A program made the translations under genes and the position numbers. 64,000 nt of DNA from Parolsenella catena (lineage in GTDB: Bacteria > Actinomycetota > Coriobacteriia > Coriobacteriales > Atopobiaceae): assembly GCF_003966955.1 (NCBI RefSeq), contig NZ_AP019367.1, forward strand, positions 1,674,001 to 1,738,000, read 5' to 3'. Under the pieces are notes generated by a model. It searched no databases, had not been told where the DNA came from, and saw only the letters and a list, made by a program, of their open reading frames with translations. This document shows, piece after piece, positions 7,813-16,816 of this stretch (within the stretch, counting starts at the first letter, position 1; every line of letters starts with the position of its first letter).

Positions 7813-8973
7813 CTAGACGTAGACCTTCTCGAGACGGGCGCCAAAGTTGCACGTGACCTCGTAGTTAATGGTCTCGCGAATGTCTGCGAGCTCCTCGGCG
7901 GTGATGCGCTCCTCGCCGTCCGCGCCCATGACCGTCACGAGGTCGCCGTAGGAAACCTCGTCCATGGGGCGAACGGCCCTGCGCGGATCGACGTTGACGG
8001 CGAACATGCACTGGTCCATGCAGATGTGACCCACCTGCTTGCAGCGCGTGCCATGGACGAGCACGTCCATCTTGTCCGACAGCGAGCGGGACAGGCCGTC
8101 CGCATAGCCCACCGGAATCGTGGCGATCTGGGTGTTCTGGCGCCCCACGGAGTAGGTCTGGCCATAGCTCACGCCCGTGCCCACGGCCGGGTAGACCACG
8201 CGGGTCACGCGGGCACGCACGCTCATGACCGGCTCGAGCGAGATGCGCGGTCGCGTGGACTCGGCGGGCTGCATGCCATACAGGCCCACGCCCACGCGGC
8301 ACATGTCGAGATGCGTCTCGGGGTAGAGAATAGTGGCGGGGGTGTTGTCGCAGTGGACGAGCCCGCAGTCGATGCTCGCCTCGCGCATGGCCGATACGGC
8401 CTCCGTGAAGCGGCGATACTGAAGGGCAAACGTCCAGTCCCCGGGGACATCGGCCGTGGCGAAGTGCGTGAACGTGCCCGCGCACGCGAGGCCCCGGTGG
8501 AAGTCGATGCCGCGGCGGAACTCCACGGCGTGGCGCCAGTCCACGCCGATGCGCGTCATGCCCGTCTCGAGCGCGAGGTGGTACTTGCCCACCTTGCCGA
8601 ACGCGGCAGCGCACTCGCCGTAGGCAAGCGCGAACTCCTGCGTGTAGACGCTCGGCATGATGTCATGCTCCACGAGCGTCTGAACGCACTCCATGGGAGG
8701 CTCGCTCAGGATGAGGATGGGCCACTCTATGCCCGCCTCGCGCAATGCCAGGCCCTCGGCAACGGTCGCCACGGCAAACTGGTCAGCGCCCGCAGCGTGC
8801 ATGACCTTGGCGCACTCGACGGCTCCGTGACCATAGGCATCGGCCTTGACCACGGCCATCATGCGCACGCCCGGCTCGAGGAGGCTCTTGAACGCCCTCG
8901 TGTTCCGGCGCAGCGCGCCCTTGTTGATCTCGACCCACGACCACCGAGTGTCAGGGCACCTGTGCTGGACCAT
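7813..8973 (-). CDS. alr: Alanine racemase
   Basis: PLP enzyme interconverting L- and D-alanine for peptidoglycan. 386 residues; the PLP lysine is Lys43 in VVKADAYGHG, and the catalytic tyrosine region is VSYGQTYSV with GYADGLSRSL and HICMDQCM downstream, all typical. The frame is open far upstream, but the ATG at 8973 gives the usual N-terminus (RWSWVEINKGALRRN). No strong ribosome-binding site is visible there, so a nearby alternative start is possible. Confidence 0.93.
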   Translation of the reverse strand: MVQHRCPDTRWSWVEINKGALRRNTRAFKSLLEPGVRMMAVVKADAYGHGAVECAKVMHAAGADQFAVATVAEGLALREAGIEWPILILSEPPMECVQTLVEHDIMPSVYTQEFALAYGECAAAFGKVGKYHLALETGMTRIGVDWRHAVEFRRGIDFHRGLACAGTFTHFATADVPGDWTFALQYRRFTEAVSAMREASIDCGLVHCDNTPATILYPETHLDMCRVGVGLYGMQPAESTRPRISLEPVMSVRARVTRVVYPAVGTGVSYGQTYSVGRQNTQIATIPVGYADGLSRSLSDKMDVLVHGTRCKQVGHICMDQCMFAVNVDPRRAVRPMDEVSYGDLVTVMGADGEERITAEELADIRETINYEVTCNFGARLEKVYV

Positions 8974-8996
8974 GGAGATACGCCCCCGTGTTGCCG

Positions 8997-9022
8997 CCGG
9001 CCGCAAAGCTCGCTGCGGCCGG
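8997..9022 (-). terminator. Hairpin between nnrED and alr
   Basis: Perfect 9-bp inverted repeat CCGGCCGCA / TGCGGCCGG with an eight-base loop in the 56-bp gap. It lacks a T-tract. It may act as an attenuator or RNA processing site, since alr otherwise appears to be in the same transcription unit. Confidence 0.4.
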
Positions 9023-9029
9023 ACCCCTG

Positions 9030-10667
9030 CTAGTTGCGGGCGTCGTCCTCGTCGGACGGCGCCATGTCGTCTGCCCCGCTGAAGGCGGCGCGGTCCTCGA
9101 CCGCGTCGACCGCAAGGCCAACGCAGTCGATGATGTCGGCCGCCATGACGCCCCTCGTGCCAAAGCGCTCCTGGGCAATCGAGGCCGCATATCCGTGGAC
9201 CTCGCAGGCAAACGCCGTGAGCGTGGGCAGCGACTCCGTCTCCACCCCGCGCGCGAGAAGGCCGGCCGTGATGCCGGCGAGCACGTCTCCCGAGCCGGCC
9301 GTTGCCAGGCAGGCGGGACCGGGCTTGGGCAGCATCGCGATCTCCACGCCCACGCACGCCGTGGCCGTGCCCTTTGCGACAACGACGAGCTCGCTGCCAC
9401 CATCAGCCCACACGATGCGGCGAGCCGCCTCGAGCGCGCTCGTCAGCGAGTTGGGCGTCGCGTCCGTAAGGCCGACGAGCCTTCCGAGCTCACGACGGTG
9501 CGGCGTGAGGACGAGCGGCGCCTTACGGCGCAGGAGCTCGGGAAACTCGTCGAGTCGATTGCTCGTGAGCCTCGCGAGGCTGTTGAGGCCGTCCGCATCG
9601 ATGACAAGCGGCGCCTCGCTCTCGAGCAGCGTGGAGACGACGCCCACGGTGCCGCCGGTCACGCACATGCCGGGGCCCACGAGAACGGCGGAACGGCGCT
9701 CGGCGAGCTGGGCCACCTGGGCGCGGGCCTCGTTTGAGAACGTGCCATCGGCGTCCGCCGGCAGCCCCACGACCGGAATCTCGAGCAGGTGCGTGCGGCA
9801 GAGGTTTGCGATGGGCTCGGGAACGGCGAGCGTCACGTAGCCGGCCCCGGCGCGGGCGGCAGACTTGGCGGCCATGATGGCGGCACCGGGGAAGCGCGTG
9901 GAGCCGCCCACGACCAGGACGCTGCCGCGCGAGTACTTGTCCACGACACTCGTGGGGGGCACGAGCACGTCGAGGTAGTCCGTGGCCTCGCAGCGCCAGG
10001 CCACGGGGTCCGCCTCATAGACGAGCTTGGCCGTCTGCTCGGCGAGCGGCGCCACGACAATCGAGCCGCAGACGTCTCGGCCGTCATCGGACAGCAGGCC
10101 TGGCTTGAGGGCCAGCATGGTGATTGTGACGTCTGCCACGACGACGGCGCCCGGGGCATGACCCGTCTGCGCGGACAGACCGCTCGGGACGTCGACGGAC
10201 ACGACGCGCGCGCCTGACGAGTTCAGGGCGTCTATCCAGATGGACAGGGGCGCCACGGGCGCGTCATGGAATCCCGTGCCCAGCATGGCGTCGAGCACCG
10301 CGTCGCAGCCGCCGAGCAGCACGTCGAGCTCGTCTCGCGCAGGTCCCACGACGTAGACGACGCCCGCTTCGACGGCGGCCTTCGCCACCATCCTCGCAAG
10401 GTCACTGTGGAGCTGGTCCGGCTCGCACGGCGTCACGACGCGGACGTCAACGCCGGCCGCCTTGAGCTCCTCGGCCGCCACCCAGCCGTCGCCGCCGTTG
10501 TTGCCAAAGCCGGCGAGCACCACGGCGCGCGAGACGTCGCCCAGGCGCAGGACCTCCTGTGCCGCGGCACCTCCCGCACGGTGCATGAGCTCGGATATGC
10601 TCACGCCGGCATCCGAAAGGCGCGTCTCGACGGCCTTGATGTCCTCAACGTTCAATACAGGCTGCAT
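9030..10667 (-). CDS. nnrD: Bifunctional NAD(P)HX epimerase/dehydratase
   Basis: Repairs hydrated NADH and NADPH. About 545 residues: an N-terminal YjeF_N epimerase domain (residues 1-215, GFGNNGGDGWVAAEEL) and a C-terminal ribokinase-like ADP-dependent dehydratase domain with the signature TAGSGDVLAGITAGLLARG. The ATG at 10667 has GGAAAG nine bases upstream; a GTG two codons earlier directly abuts the acpS stop codon and is an alternative. The acpS-nnr pairing is common in bacteria. Confidence 0.92.
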   Translation of the reverse strand: MQPVLNVEDIKAVETRLSDAGVSISELMHRAGGAAAQEVLRLGDVSRAVVLAGFGNNGGDGWVAAEELKAAGVDVRVVTPCEPDQLHSDLARMVAKAAVEAGVVYVVGPARDELDVLLGGCDAVLDAMLGTGFHDAPVAPLSIWIDALNSSGARVVSVDVPSGLSAQTGHAPGAVVVADVTITMLALKPGLLSDDGRDVCGSIVVAPLAEQTAKLVYEADPVAWRCEATDYLDVLVPPTSVVDKYSRGSVLVVGGSTRFPGAAIMAAKSAARAGAGYVTLAVPEPIANLCRTHLLEIPVVGLPADADGTFSNEARAQVAQLAERRSAVLVGPGMCVTGGTVGVVSTLLESEAPLVIDADGLNSLARLTSNRLDEFPELLRRKAPLVLTPHRRELGRLVGLTDATPNSLTSALEAARRIVWADGGSELVVVAKGTATACVGVEIAMLPKPGPACLATAGSGDVLAGITAGLLARGVETESLPTLTAFACEVHGYAASIAQERFGTRGVMAADIIDCVGLAVDAVEDRAAFSGADDMAPSDEDDARN

Positions 10668-10673
10668 GCCCAC

Positions 10674-11165
10674 TCACTTTCCGTCCGTGACGCGCTCGAG
10701 CTCGTCGATGACGGAGCGCGCCTCCCTAAAGGACTCTGCAAGCTCGCGGCGGGGATCTCGCTGCTCGGCAATCCTCGGAGCCGTCTCGGCCGTCGTGGCC
10801 ACGGCGTTGGCAACGGCCATCTCACGCGTGAACGACAGCGAGACGGCCACGGACAGCACGCCCTTCTCGCGCGCCACCTGCGCAACGCGGCCACGAAGCT
10901 CCACGCGTGGCCTGCCCGAGGCATCCGTCGAGACGCTCACGTCGTCAAAGCGCACGCCCGGCGCAAAGCCACAGCCAAGCGCCTTGAGCGTGGCCTCGCG
11001 CGCGGCGAAGCGACAGGCGTAGTGCGCCGCCGGACGCGCCGTAGACTCGCAGTAGGCACGCTCCTCGTCCGTGAACACGCGACGGGCAAACCGAGGCGTG
11101 CGCTCGAGAATGCGCTCCATGCGAGCTATCTCGACTATGTCGACGCCAACGCCTGCCAGTGCCAT
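10674..11165 (-). CDS. acpS: Holo-[acyl-carrier-protein] synthase, extended C-terminus
   Basis: Transfers 4'-phosphopantetheine from CoA to the serine of ACP; its substrate AcpP is encoded at 15999. Signatures GVGVDIVEIARMERIL and CRFAAREATLKALG provide the Mg2+/CoA ligands. At 163 residues it is about 35-40 longer than usual AcpS; the extra C-terminal part (ETAPRIAEQRDPRRELAES... to the end) is charged and helical and has no recognised function. GGGGAG lies four bases before the ATG. Confidence 0.92.
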   Translation of the reverse strand: MALAGVGVDIVEIARMERILERTPRFARRVFTDEERAYCESTARPAAHYACRFAAREATLKALGCGFAPGVRFDDVSVSTDASGRPRVELRGRVAQVAREKGVLSVAVSLSFTREMAVANAVATTAETAPRIAEQRDPRRELAESFREARSVIDELERVTDGK

Positions 11166-11207
11166 GGGACTCCCCGCCTCTCGGTATCCCTCCTAGCATA
11201 GCGCGAT

Positions 11208-11234
11208 GGCGGCCCGCCGCCAGGCGTGGCCGCC
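11208..11234 (-). terminator. Hairpin in the glmS-acpS gap
   Basis: GGCGGCC / GGCCGCC inverted repeat with flanking weaker pairing in the 111-bp gap between glmS and acpS. No T-tract is present, so termination is uncertain. Confidence 0.35.
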
Positions 11235-11276
11235 ACCATCACGTCATAGATTCTCCGGGCGGAGTGCCCCTCGGCG

Positions 11277-13124
11277 CTACTCCACCGTGACCGATTTGGC
11301 GAGGTTTCTCGGCTTGTCAACGTCGCAGCCGCGCAGCACGGCGACCTCACGCGCAAGCAGCTGCAGGGGCACCGTGGCCGTGATGGCGCTGAACGCGTCA
11401 CGAACCTTGGGAACCCAAATCACGTGGTCTGCGAGCTTGCCGATCTCCTCGTCGCCCTCGGTGGCGATCGCGATGATCACGGCACCGCGAGCCTCGCACT
11501 CCTTGAGGTTCGAGACGGTCTTCTCGTAGGTGGGACTCTTCGTGGCGATGGCAACCACCGGGAAGCCCTGGTCGATGAGGGCGATGGGGCCGTGCTTCAT
11601 CTCGCCGGCCGCGTATGCCTCGGCATGCAGGTAGCTGACCTCCTTGAGCTTGAGGGCGCCCTCGCACGAGATGGCGGCGCCCATCCCACGGCCCACGAAC
11701 AGCGCCGAGCGCGCGTCCTTGCACGCGAGCGCCGCCTCGTGGACGGCCGGGCCCTGCGTGTCCATGATGTGCTGGATCTGCTCAGCCGTGTCGCCAAGCT
11801 CCCGGAAGAGCATCCGCACCTGGTTGGTGGTCAGGCGATACTTCACCTGACCAAGCAGCATGGCAAGCAGCGTGAGGCTCACGACCTGCCCGATGAAGCT
11901 CTTTGTGGAGGCAACGGCGATCTCCTTGTTCGCCTTCGTGTAGATGACGCCGTCGCTCTCGCGCGCGACGGGGCTGCCCACCACGTTCGTGATGCCAAAG
12001 ACCTTGGCCCCCTTGATGCGGGCGTCGCGGATGGCGGCCAGCGTGTCGGCAGTCTCGCCGGACTGGGAGACGGCGACGACGAGCGTCGAGGGCGTGATGA
12101 TCGGGTCGCGATAGCGGAACTCGCTCGCCGCCTCCACCTCGCAGGGAATCCTCGCCCATGCCTCGATGAGGTTCTTGGCGATGAGCCCGGCATGGTAGCT
12201 CGTGCCACAGGCAATGACGTAGACGCGGTCGACGTCATTGAGCTCCTCGAGGGAAAGCCCCAGCTCGTCGATGTCAATCTCGCCGGAGGGACTCAGGCGG
12301 CCCACGAGCGTGTCGCGCACCACGCGAGGCTGCTCGTGAATCTCCTTGAGCATGAAGTCCGGGTAGCCGCCCTTTTCGGCCATGTCGATGTCCCAGTCGA
12401 TGTGGGTGACGTCCGGCTCGATGGGCGCGCCATCCTCGTCCGTGTAGGCGATGCCGGCAGGCGTGAGCCTGGCATACTGGCCGTCCTCGAGCATGACGAC
12501 GTCACGCGTGGCGCCGATGAGCGCTATGACGTCGGAGGCCACGTAGGCGCCGCGCTCGCCCATGCCGATGACGATGGGGCTGTCCTTGCGAGCGACGGCA
12601 ATGACGCCCGGCTCGTCTGCGCAGACGACGGCGAGCCCATACGCACCAACCACGTGCGAGCACGCGTCGCGCACGGCGACCATGAGGTCATGGGATGCGG
12701 CGTAGGCATCCTCGATGAGGTGGGCAAAGACCTCGGTGTCCGTCTCGCTCCTGAACGTGTGGCCCCTGCCCTCGAGCTCCTCGCGAAGCTCCTGGAAGTT
12801 CTCCACGATCCCGTTGTGCACCACGGCGATGCGGCCGTCACAGCTCACGTGCGGGTGCGCGTTGGCCACCGAGGGCCTGCCGTGCGTTGCCCAACGCGTG
12901 TGGCCGATGCCGCACGTGGACGCATCGTCCAGGTTCGCAAGCTCGGACTCGAGGCCCGCGACCTTGCCCACGCGGCGCGTCACGTCAAGGCGCGTGGTCC
13001 CGCCCTCGCTCACCTCGAGCGCCACGCCCGACGAGTCGTAGCCTCGATACTCAAGCCGCTTGAGCCCATCGACGAGAATTCCCTTGGCAGCGTCTGCACC
13101 CGTGTAGCCAACGATTCCGCACAT
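11277..13124 (-). CDS. glmS: Glucosamine-fructose-6-phosphate aminotransferase (isomerizing)
   Basis: Makes glucosamine-6-phosphate from fructose-6-phosphate and glutamine, the first step to UDP-GlcNAc for peptidoglycan. 615 residues: N-terminal class II glutamine amidotransferase domain with nucleophile Cys2 (MCGIVGYTG) and GHTRWATHG, then two SIS isomerase domains (ACGTSYHAG, SQSGETADT, KSFIGQV) and the C-terminal LAKSVTVE. AAGGGGG lies just before the ATG. MurA, which uses the downstream product UDP-GlcNAc, is at 42086. Confidence 0.97.
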   Translation of the reverse strand: MCGIVGYTGADAAKGILVDGLKRLEYRGYDSSGVALEVSEGGTTRLDVTRRVGKVAGLESELANLDDASTCGIGHTRWATHGRPSVANAHPHVSCDGRIAVVHNGIVENFQELREELEGRGHTFRSETDTEVFAHLIEDAYAASHDLMVAVRDACSHVVGAYGLAVVCADEPGVIAVARKDSPIVIGMGERGAYVASDVIALIGATRDVVMLEDGQYARLTPAGIAYTDEDGAPIEPDVTHIDWDIDMAEKGGYPDFMLKEIHEQPRVVRDTLVGRLSPSGEIDIDELGLSLEELNDVDRVYVIACGTSYHAGLIAKNLIEAWARIPCEVEAASEFRYRDPIITPSTLVVAVSQSGETADTLAAIRDARIKGAKVFGITNVVGSPVARESDGVIYTKANKEIAVASTKSFIGQVVSLTLLAMLLGQVKYRLTTNQVRMLFRELGDTAEQIQHIMDTQGPAVHEAALACKDARSALFVGRGMGAAISCEGALKLKEVSYLHAEAYAAGEMKHGPIALIDQGFPVVAIATKSPTYEKTVSNLKECEARGAVIIAIATEGDEEIGKLADHVIWVPKVRDAFSAITATVPLQLLAREVAVLRGCDVDKPRNLAKSVTVE

Positions 13125-13430
13125 GGCTTCCCCCTTGTCCTTGCGCCAGGCCCCGGTCCGGCACCGGCGACATGTCTTTCTCGCACGGGAACAAAGGCTA
13201 GCCGTATACCCGGCAATTAAGGATGAGACACGAGAAATAGGTTAAGTTGATGCGCCCATCTCATCAAAAGTCCTGGTAGAGCTTCATCACTTGATATAGC
13301 AACCACCAAATACATAGAGAGTTGCGCTGGGGTCAGGCTCTCCGCGCGCAACAAAAAGGACCTGCCGGCACAAACCGACAGGTCCTTCGTGATGCAATGC
13401 AAGGGACAAGCCCCGGCGTCTCCGAAAAGC
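13125..13430. other. Intergenic region between rpsI and glmS
   Basis: About 300 bases. The low-coordinate part is the glmS 5' leader; it holds an inverted repeat GATGAGA (13222-13228) / TCTCATC (13259-13265) but no clear -35/-10 pair that I would defend. I see no match to the glmS ribozyme core. The high-coordinate part contains the rpsI terminator at 13356-13387. No gene is evident. Confidence 0.5.
13356..13387 (-). terminator. Intrinsic terminator of rplM-rpsI
   Basis: Minus-strand hairpin AAGGACCTGTCGG / CCGGCAGGTCCTT with one internal mismatch, followed by a run of T residues. Well placed about 45 bases after the rpsI stop codon. Confidence 0.85.
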
Positions 13431-13826
13431 TTAGCGCTTGGAGAACTGCGGGCGCTTGCGGGCCTTCTTCAGGCCCGGCTTCTTGCGCTCGACGGCACGG
13501 GCGTCGCGCGTGAGGAAGCCAGCCTTCTTGAGGTCGGCGCGGTAGTCGCCAGCCTCGAGGAGGGCGCGGGCGATGCCCAGGCGCAGAGCGCCGGACTGAC
13601 CAGAGATGCCGCCACCATCGCACAGGGCGATGACGTCGAAGTGGTCAACGGTGTCCGTCACCTTGAAGGGGGCGCAGGCGTCGTCGATGAGCTGCTGACG
13701 GCCAAAGTAGTTCAGCGCGTCGCGGCCATTAACGGTGACCTTACCGGTGCCGGGGACGAGACGGACGCGGGCGACAGCCTCCTTGCGGCGGCCGGTGCCA
13801 GTGTAGACAGCGGTGTTCTCAGCCAT
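13431..13826 (-). CDS. rpsI: 30S ribosomal protein S9
   Basis: 131 residues, the usual length. [24 protein letters not shown] is the N-terminal signature and the basic tail [20 protein letters not shown] ends in the conserved SKR that contacts P-site tRNA. The ATG is four bases past the rplM stop codon, giving the universal rplM-rpsI operon. Confidence 0.98.
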   Translation of the reverse strand: MAENTAVYTGTGRRKEAVARVRLVPGTGKVTVNGRDALNYFGRQQLIDDACAPFKVTDTVDHFDVIALCDGGGISGQSGALRLGIARALLEAGDYRADLKKAGFLTRDARAVERKKPGLKKARKRPQFSKR

Positions 13827-13829
13827 CGG

Positions 13830-14267
13830 TTAGGCCCTCCAATCGATCTGAACGGGGTTCTGGGCAGCGTGCGGGTGCTCGGGACCAGCGTAGACCTTGA
13901 GCTTGGTGAACTGCTTGCGGCCAAGCGAGCTCTTGGGGAGCATGCCCTTGACGGCGTGCTCAATGACACGCTCGGGGTGCTTCTCCATGGCCTCCTTGAA
14001 GCTCTCGAACTTCATGCCGCCCAGCCAACCGCTGTAGCGCCAGTAGCGCTTGCTGTCGGCCTTGACGCCGGTAAGCTGGACCTTATCGGCGTTGATGATG
14101 ACGACGAAGTCACCCGTGTCGGTGTGGGGGGTGTACTGCGGCTTGTTCTTGCCGCGAAGGATCATGGCTGCCTTCGTGGCCAGACGGCCGAGCGTGGCGC
14201 CCTCAGCATCGATGAGGACCCAATTACGGGTGACCTCGCCGGGCTTGGCGTACTGAGTCGACTTCAT
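13830..14267 (-). CDS. rplM: 50S ribosomal protein L13
   Basis: 145 residues, the usual length, with the signatures [42 protein letters not shown] and [24 protein letters not shown] lies shortly before the ATG. First gene of the rplM-rpsI operon. Confidence 0.98.
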   Translation of the reverse strand: MKSTQYAKPGEVTRNWVLIDAEGATLGRLATKAAMILRGKNKPQYTPHTDTGDFVVIINADKVQLTGVKADSKRYWRYSGWLGGMKFESFKEAMEKHPERVIEHAVKGMLPKSSLGRKQFTKLKVYAGPEHPHAAQNPVQIDWRA

Positions 14268-14341
14268 TTGACTCCTCCGTGTGCTTACGTGTTGCTTTGT
14301 TCTTTTACGAGGTTACGGGGCTCTGCAAAAGAAGCTTTCCA

Positions 14342-14369
14342 AGTGTAGCGCACAGCCGGAGAAGTGCAA
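14342..14369 (-). promoter_or_regulatory. rplM: Promoter of rplM-rpsI
   Basis: Minus-strand TTGCAC (14364-14369) and TACACT (14342-14347), 16 bases apart, about 75 bases upstream of rplM. Good match to housekeeping consensus. Confidence 0.55.
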
Positions 14370-14438
14370 GGAAAACACGCAGGTTTTTGGGCGGTTTCGC
14401 ACAAATGCCCCACATGGGCTCGTTGAGCCGAGGGGTGG

Positions 14439-15359
14439 CTACGCTCCAAGCGAGCGGATGGCGTCGAGAGCCTCGGTCGCCTGCCTCCGGCCATCAAGAT
14501 ACAGCCGCAGCAGCCCCTCGCCATCGGAGCCCGACGTGCTGCCCACAGTGACGGGCTTGGAGGGCGCCACGATGACGACCCTTCCCTCGCGCTCGAGCTC
14601 CCAGATGCGCTCTCGCTGGGCGTTGTAGCGCTCGGGGCGGCTCCGCATGGCCTCGAGGTAGTAGGGATAGCTCGCATAGCGCCTGTCCGCCAGGGCCTGA
14701 ATCTCCGGGGTGGCCTTCTTCACGTAGTCCCGAGCCTGGGTGAGCACGACGACCGCCGTCTCCGCCCCCTCCTCGAGCGCGCGCTCGACGGGCACGGAGT
14801 CGGTGGTGCCGCCGTCCAGGAAGCGGCCCTCCTCGAGCTCGACAACGCGCGAGAGCATCGGCAGGGACGCCGAGGCGCGCACCTTGTCGATGTCCTCGGG
14901 CAGGCTCTTGACCTCGAGATAGGCCGGCGTGCCAAACGCCAGGCTCGACGCCACGACCATGAGGCGGCTACGCCTCTGGGCAAACGTCTCATAGTCGAAT
15001 GGGTCCATCTCATCCTGGACTTCGTGGTAGAGGAAGTCGGCACCCGCGATGTCGCCGGTCTTGGCGAGAGACTTGAGGCCCATGAAGCGAGGGTCGTCTC
15101 GCAGGGCGAGGTTCTCGCGGATGCAGCGACCAATCTGGCGGGAGAGGTAGCTTGTGGCGTTCAAGGCGCCGGCCGAGACGCCCCACACGGTGTCGAAGCC
15201 GTACACGCCGCGCTCCATGAGGACGTCGAGGACGCCAGACGTGAACACACCGCGCATGCCGCCACCCTCGAGCACAAGGTCAACACCCGTACGAGGTGCC
15301 CCCACCGAGTTCTGCTCGGCCTTCTCGGCCTTGCCCTTGCCAAAGATGCCCAGCGCCAT
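14439..15359 (-). CDS. Patatin-like phospholipase
   Basis: 306-residue serine hydrolase, probably an acyl hydrolase acting on phospholipids. All family elements are visible: oxyanion-hole EGGGMRGVFTSGVLD, nucleophile elbow GVSAGALNA (GxSxG), and the catalytic aspartate in FLDGGTTDSVPVE. No signal peptide or membrane segment is seen, so it is cytoplasmic or peripherally attached. It is transcribed towards the rplM operon. Substrate cannot be told from sequence. Confidence 0.9.
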   Translation of the reverse strand: MALGIFGKGKAEKAEQNSVGAPRTGVDLVLEGGGMRGVFTSGVLDVLMERGVYGFDTVWGVSAGALNATSYLSRQIGRCIRENLALRDDPRFMGLKSLAKTGDIAGADFLYHEVQDEMDPFDYETFAQRRSRLMVVASSLAFGTPAYLEVKSLPEDIDKVRASASLPMLSRVVELEEGRFLDGGTTDSVPVERALEEGAETAVVVLTQARDYVKKATPEIQALADRRYASYPYYLEAMRSRPERYNAQRERIWELEREGRVVIVAPSKPVTVGSTSGSDGEGLLRLYLDGRRQATEALDAIRSLGA

Positions 15360-15552
15360 GGCGCCTCCCCCTCTCGCAGCCGTCCGCGCGTTCGCGGCCG
15401 ATGTCTTTGCTTATACCCGTTTACCTTACATAACACGGCCGCGATTCTCCGCAGGCGGCGGAGGCCGCGCCCTGCACAGAGTTCGCTCCTCCGCTCACGG
15501 GGCGCATGAAAAAGCCGGCAGACGCGCGAGCGCCTACCGGCAAGCAACTACA

Positions 15553-15917
15553 TGGTGGAGGCGCGGAGGATCGAACTCCGGTCCAGAACAGTCCCCTGGC
15601 AGGTGTCTCCAAGCTCAGTCACCGATTAAGTCTCGGACGCGTCACACTCCGTGACCCGCGCTCGGCGTCCCAGCTGGTTCGGTCTTATCGTGCGGCATAC
15701 CAACGACGTCCGCACGAGCATCTCCCTAAAATGACGTCGCCGCGGGAACAGGAGAAATCCCCGCTTTGACGGCCGCTAGTAAATTAAGCAGCGAGGGCGT
15801 AAGCGCCCTGGTAAGAGTTGTCGTCAATTCAATTTGACGGTACCCCTGTTTAACGTGGCGAGGAGACCACGGCTTGCTGCCCACCTCAGGACCACCCTGT
15901 CGAAACCAGTCGCCCCC
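15553..15917 (-). ncRNA. ssrA: Transfer-messenger RNA (tmRNA)
   Basis: 365-nt tmRNA for rescue of stalled ribosomes. The 5' end GGGGGCGACTGGTTTCGACA and 3' end carrying TTCGATCC and an encoded CCA form a tRNA-like acceptor stem (GGGGGCG with CGCCTCC). The tag reading frame ends ...DDNSYQGAYALAA followed by TAA (15784-15825). The resume codon cannot be fixed by eye, but ALAA is the typical proteolysis signal. smpB and RNase R lie just upstream on the same strand. Confidence 0.95.
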
Positions 15918-15952
15918 ACGGGTGTGGATGGGGACAATGCCACCATGCGAGC

Positions 15953-15958
15953 TGTCAA
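15953..15958 (-). promoter_or_regulatory. ssrA: Possible -35 element of ssrA
   Basis: A perfect TTGACA on the minus strand 36 bases upstream of the tmRNA 5' end. The sequence at the expected -10 distance (GTCCCC at 17 bases) is poor, so this promoter call is weak. Confidence 0.3.
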
Positions 15959-15998
15959 TGAACGTGCGGCGATGCCGCGGATGTGATTCTACCCGAAC

Positions 15999-16229
15999 TT
16001 AGAGCAGCGAGTCGATCATGTCGACAAGGTCGCCCACCGTCTCGGGAGCCTCGTCGACGTCGAACTCGATGCCAAACTCGTCCTCGCAGGCCATCGTGGC
16101 CTCGACGATGGCCAGGCTGTCCAGGCCAAGGTCGGTAAGCGACGTGTCGTTGGTGAACTCGACGTCCTCAAGCCCGTCCTGCTCCTGCAGGATCTTGACG
16201 ACGCGCTCGAACGTGGATTCCTCGGCCAT
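15999..16229 (-). CDS. acpP: Acyl carrier protein
   Basis: 76 acidic residues with the phosphopantetheine attachment serine in LGLDSLAIVE. Carries growing acyl chains in fatty acid synthesis and is activated by AcpS (10674). The ATG at 16229 has GGGAGG five bases upstream and gives the standard length. It sits alone between tmRNA and smpB. Confidence 0.95.
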   Translation of the reverse strand: MAEESTFERVVKILQEQDGLEDVEFTNDTSLTDLGLDSLAIVEATMACEDEFGIEFDVDEAPETVGDLVDMIDSLL

Positions 16230-16333
16230 AACGGCCTCCCTTCGTGCCGCCCGCAGACGCGGGCTCATGCGCTGACGCGCCCTACTATACCCATCCGAGA
16301 ATCACGCGAGGCGATCAATCGCCGTGCGCGCGC

Positions 16334-16816
16334 CTAGCGGTTGCGCTCCTTGAGGGCGCGGGCGATCTCGCGGTCGGTGTCGCGCTTGGCCATGTCGGCT
16401 CGCTTGTCATAGAGCTTCTTGCCGCGGCCGAGACCGATGACGACCTTCACGCGGTTGTGGTCGTCGAAGACGAGCTCGAGCGGCACGAGCGCCATGCCCT
16501 TCGTACGCAGCTTTCCATCGAGATAGTCGATCTGCTTGCGGTGCAGCAGCAGCTTTCGCTTGCGGTCGGAGTCCACGTTGAAGATCGTGCCGTGCGAGAA
16601 CGGCGGGATGTGGACGCCGTGCAGCCAGCACTCGCCGTTGCGGATGAGGCAGAAGGAGTCCGTGATCTGGCACGCCCTCTCGCGCAGGCTCCTCACCTCG
16701 GTGCCCTTGAGCACGAGGCCCGCCTCGAACGTCTCCTCAATCGCATACTCGTGGCGCGCGGAGCGGTTCTTGGCAATGCTTCTGCGCTCGCGTTTCTTAG
16801 GCATCGGCATGGCCAT
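16334..16816 (-). CDS. smpB: SsrA-binding protein SmpB
   Basis: Binds tmRNA and delivers it to stalled ribosomes. About 160 residues: RSARHEYAIEETFEAGLVLKG, GTEVRSLRERACQITDSF and the basic C-terminal tail GRGKKLYDKRADMAKRDTDRE are characteristic. Three in-frame ATGs (16816, 16810, 16804) lie close together; 16816 was chosen for the upstream GAGG, and it overlaps the end of the TPR gene by 20 bases. tmRNA, its partner, is less than 500 bases downstream. Confidence 0.96.
   Translation of the reverse strand: MAMPMPKKRERRSIAKNRSARHEYAIEETFEAGLVLKGTEVRSLRERACQITDSFCLIRNGECWLHGVHIPPFSHGTIFNVDSDRKRKLLLHRKQIDYLDGKLRTKGMALVPLELVFDDHNRVKVVIGLGRGKKLYDKRADMAKRDTDREIARALKERNR

Noticed and set aside
13125-13350. 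glmS ribozyme in the glmS leader
   Set aside because: No conserved ribozyme core or pseudoknot segments were recognised, and this class is mainly in Firmicutes.
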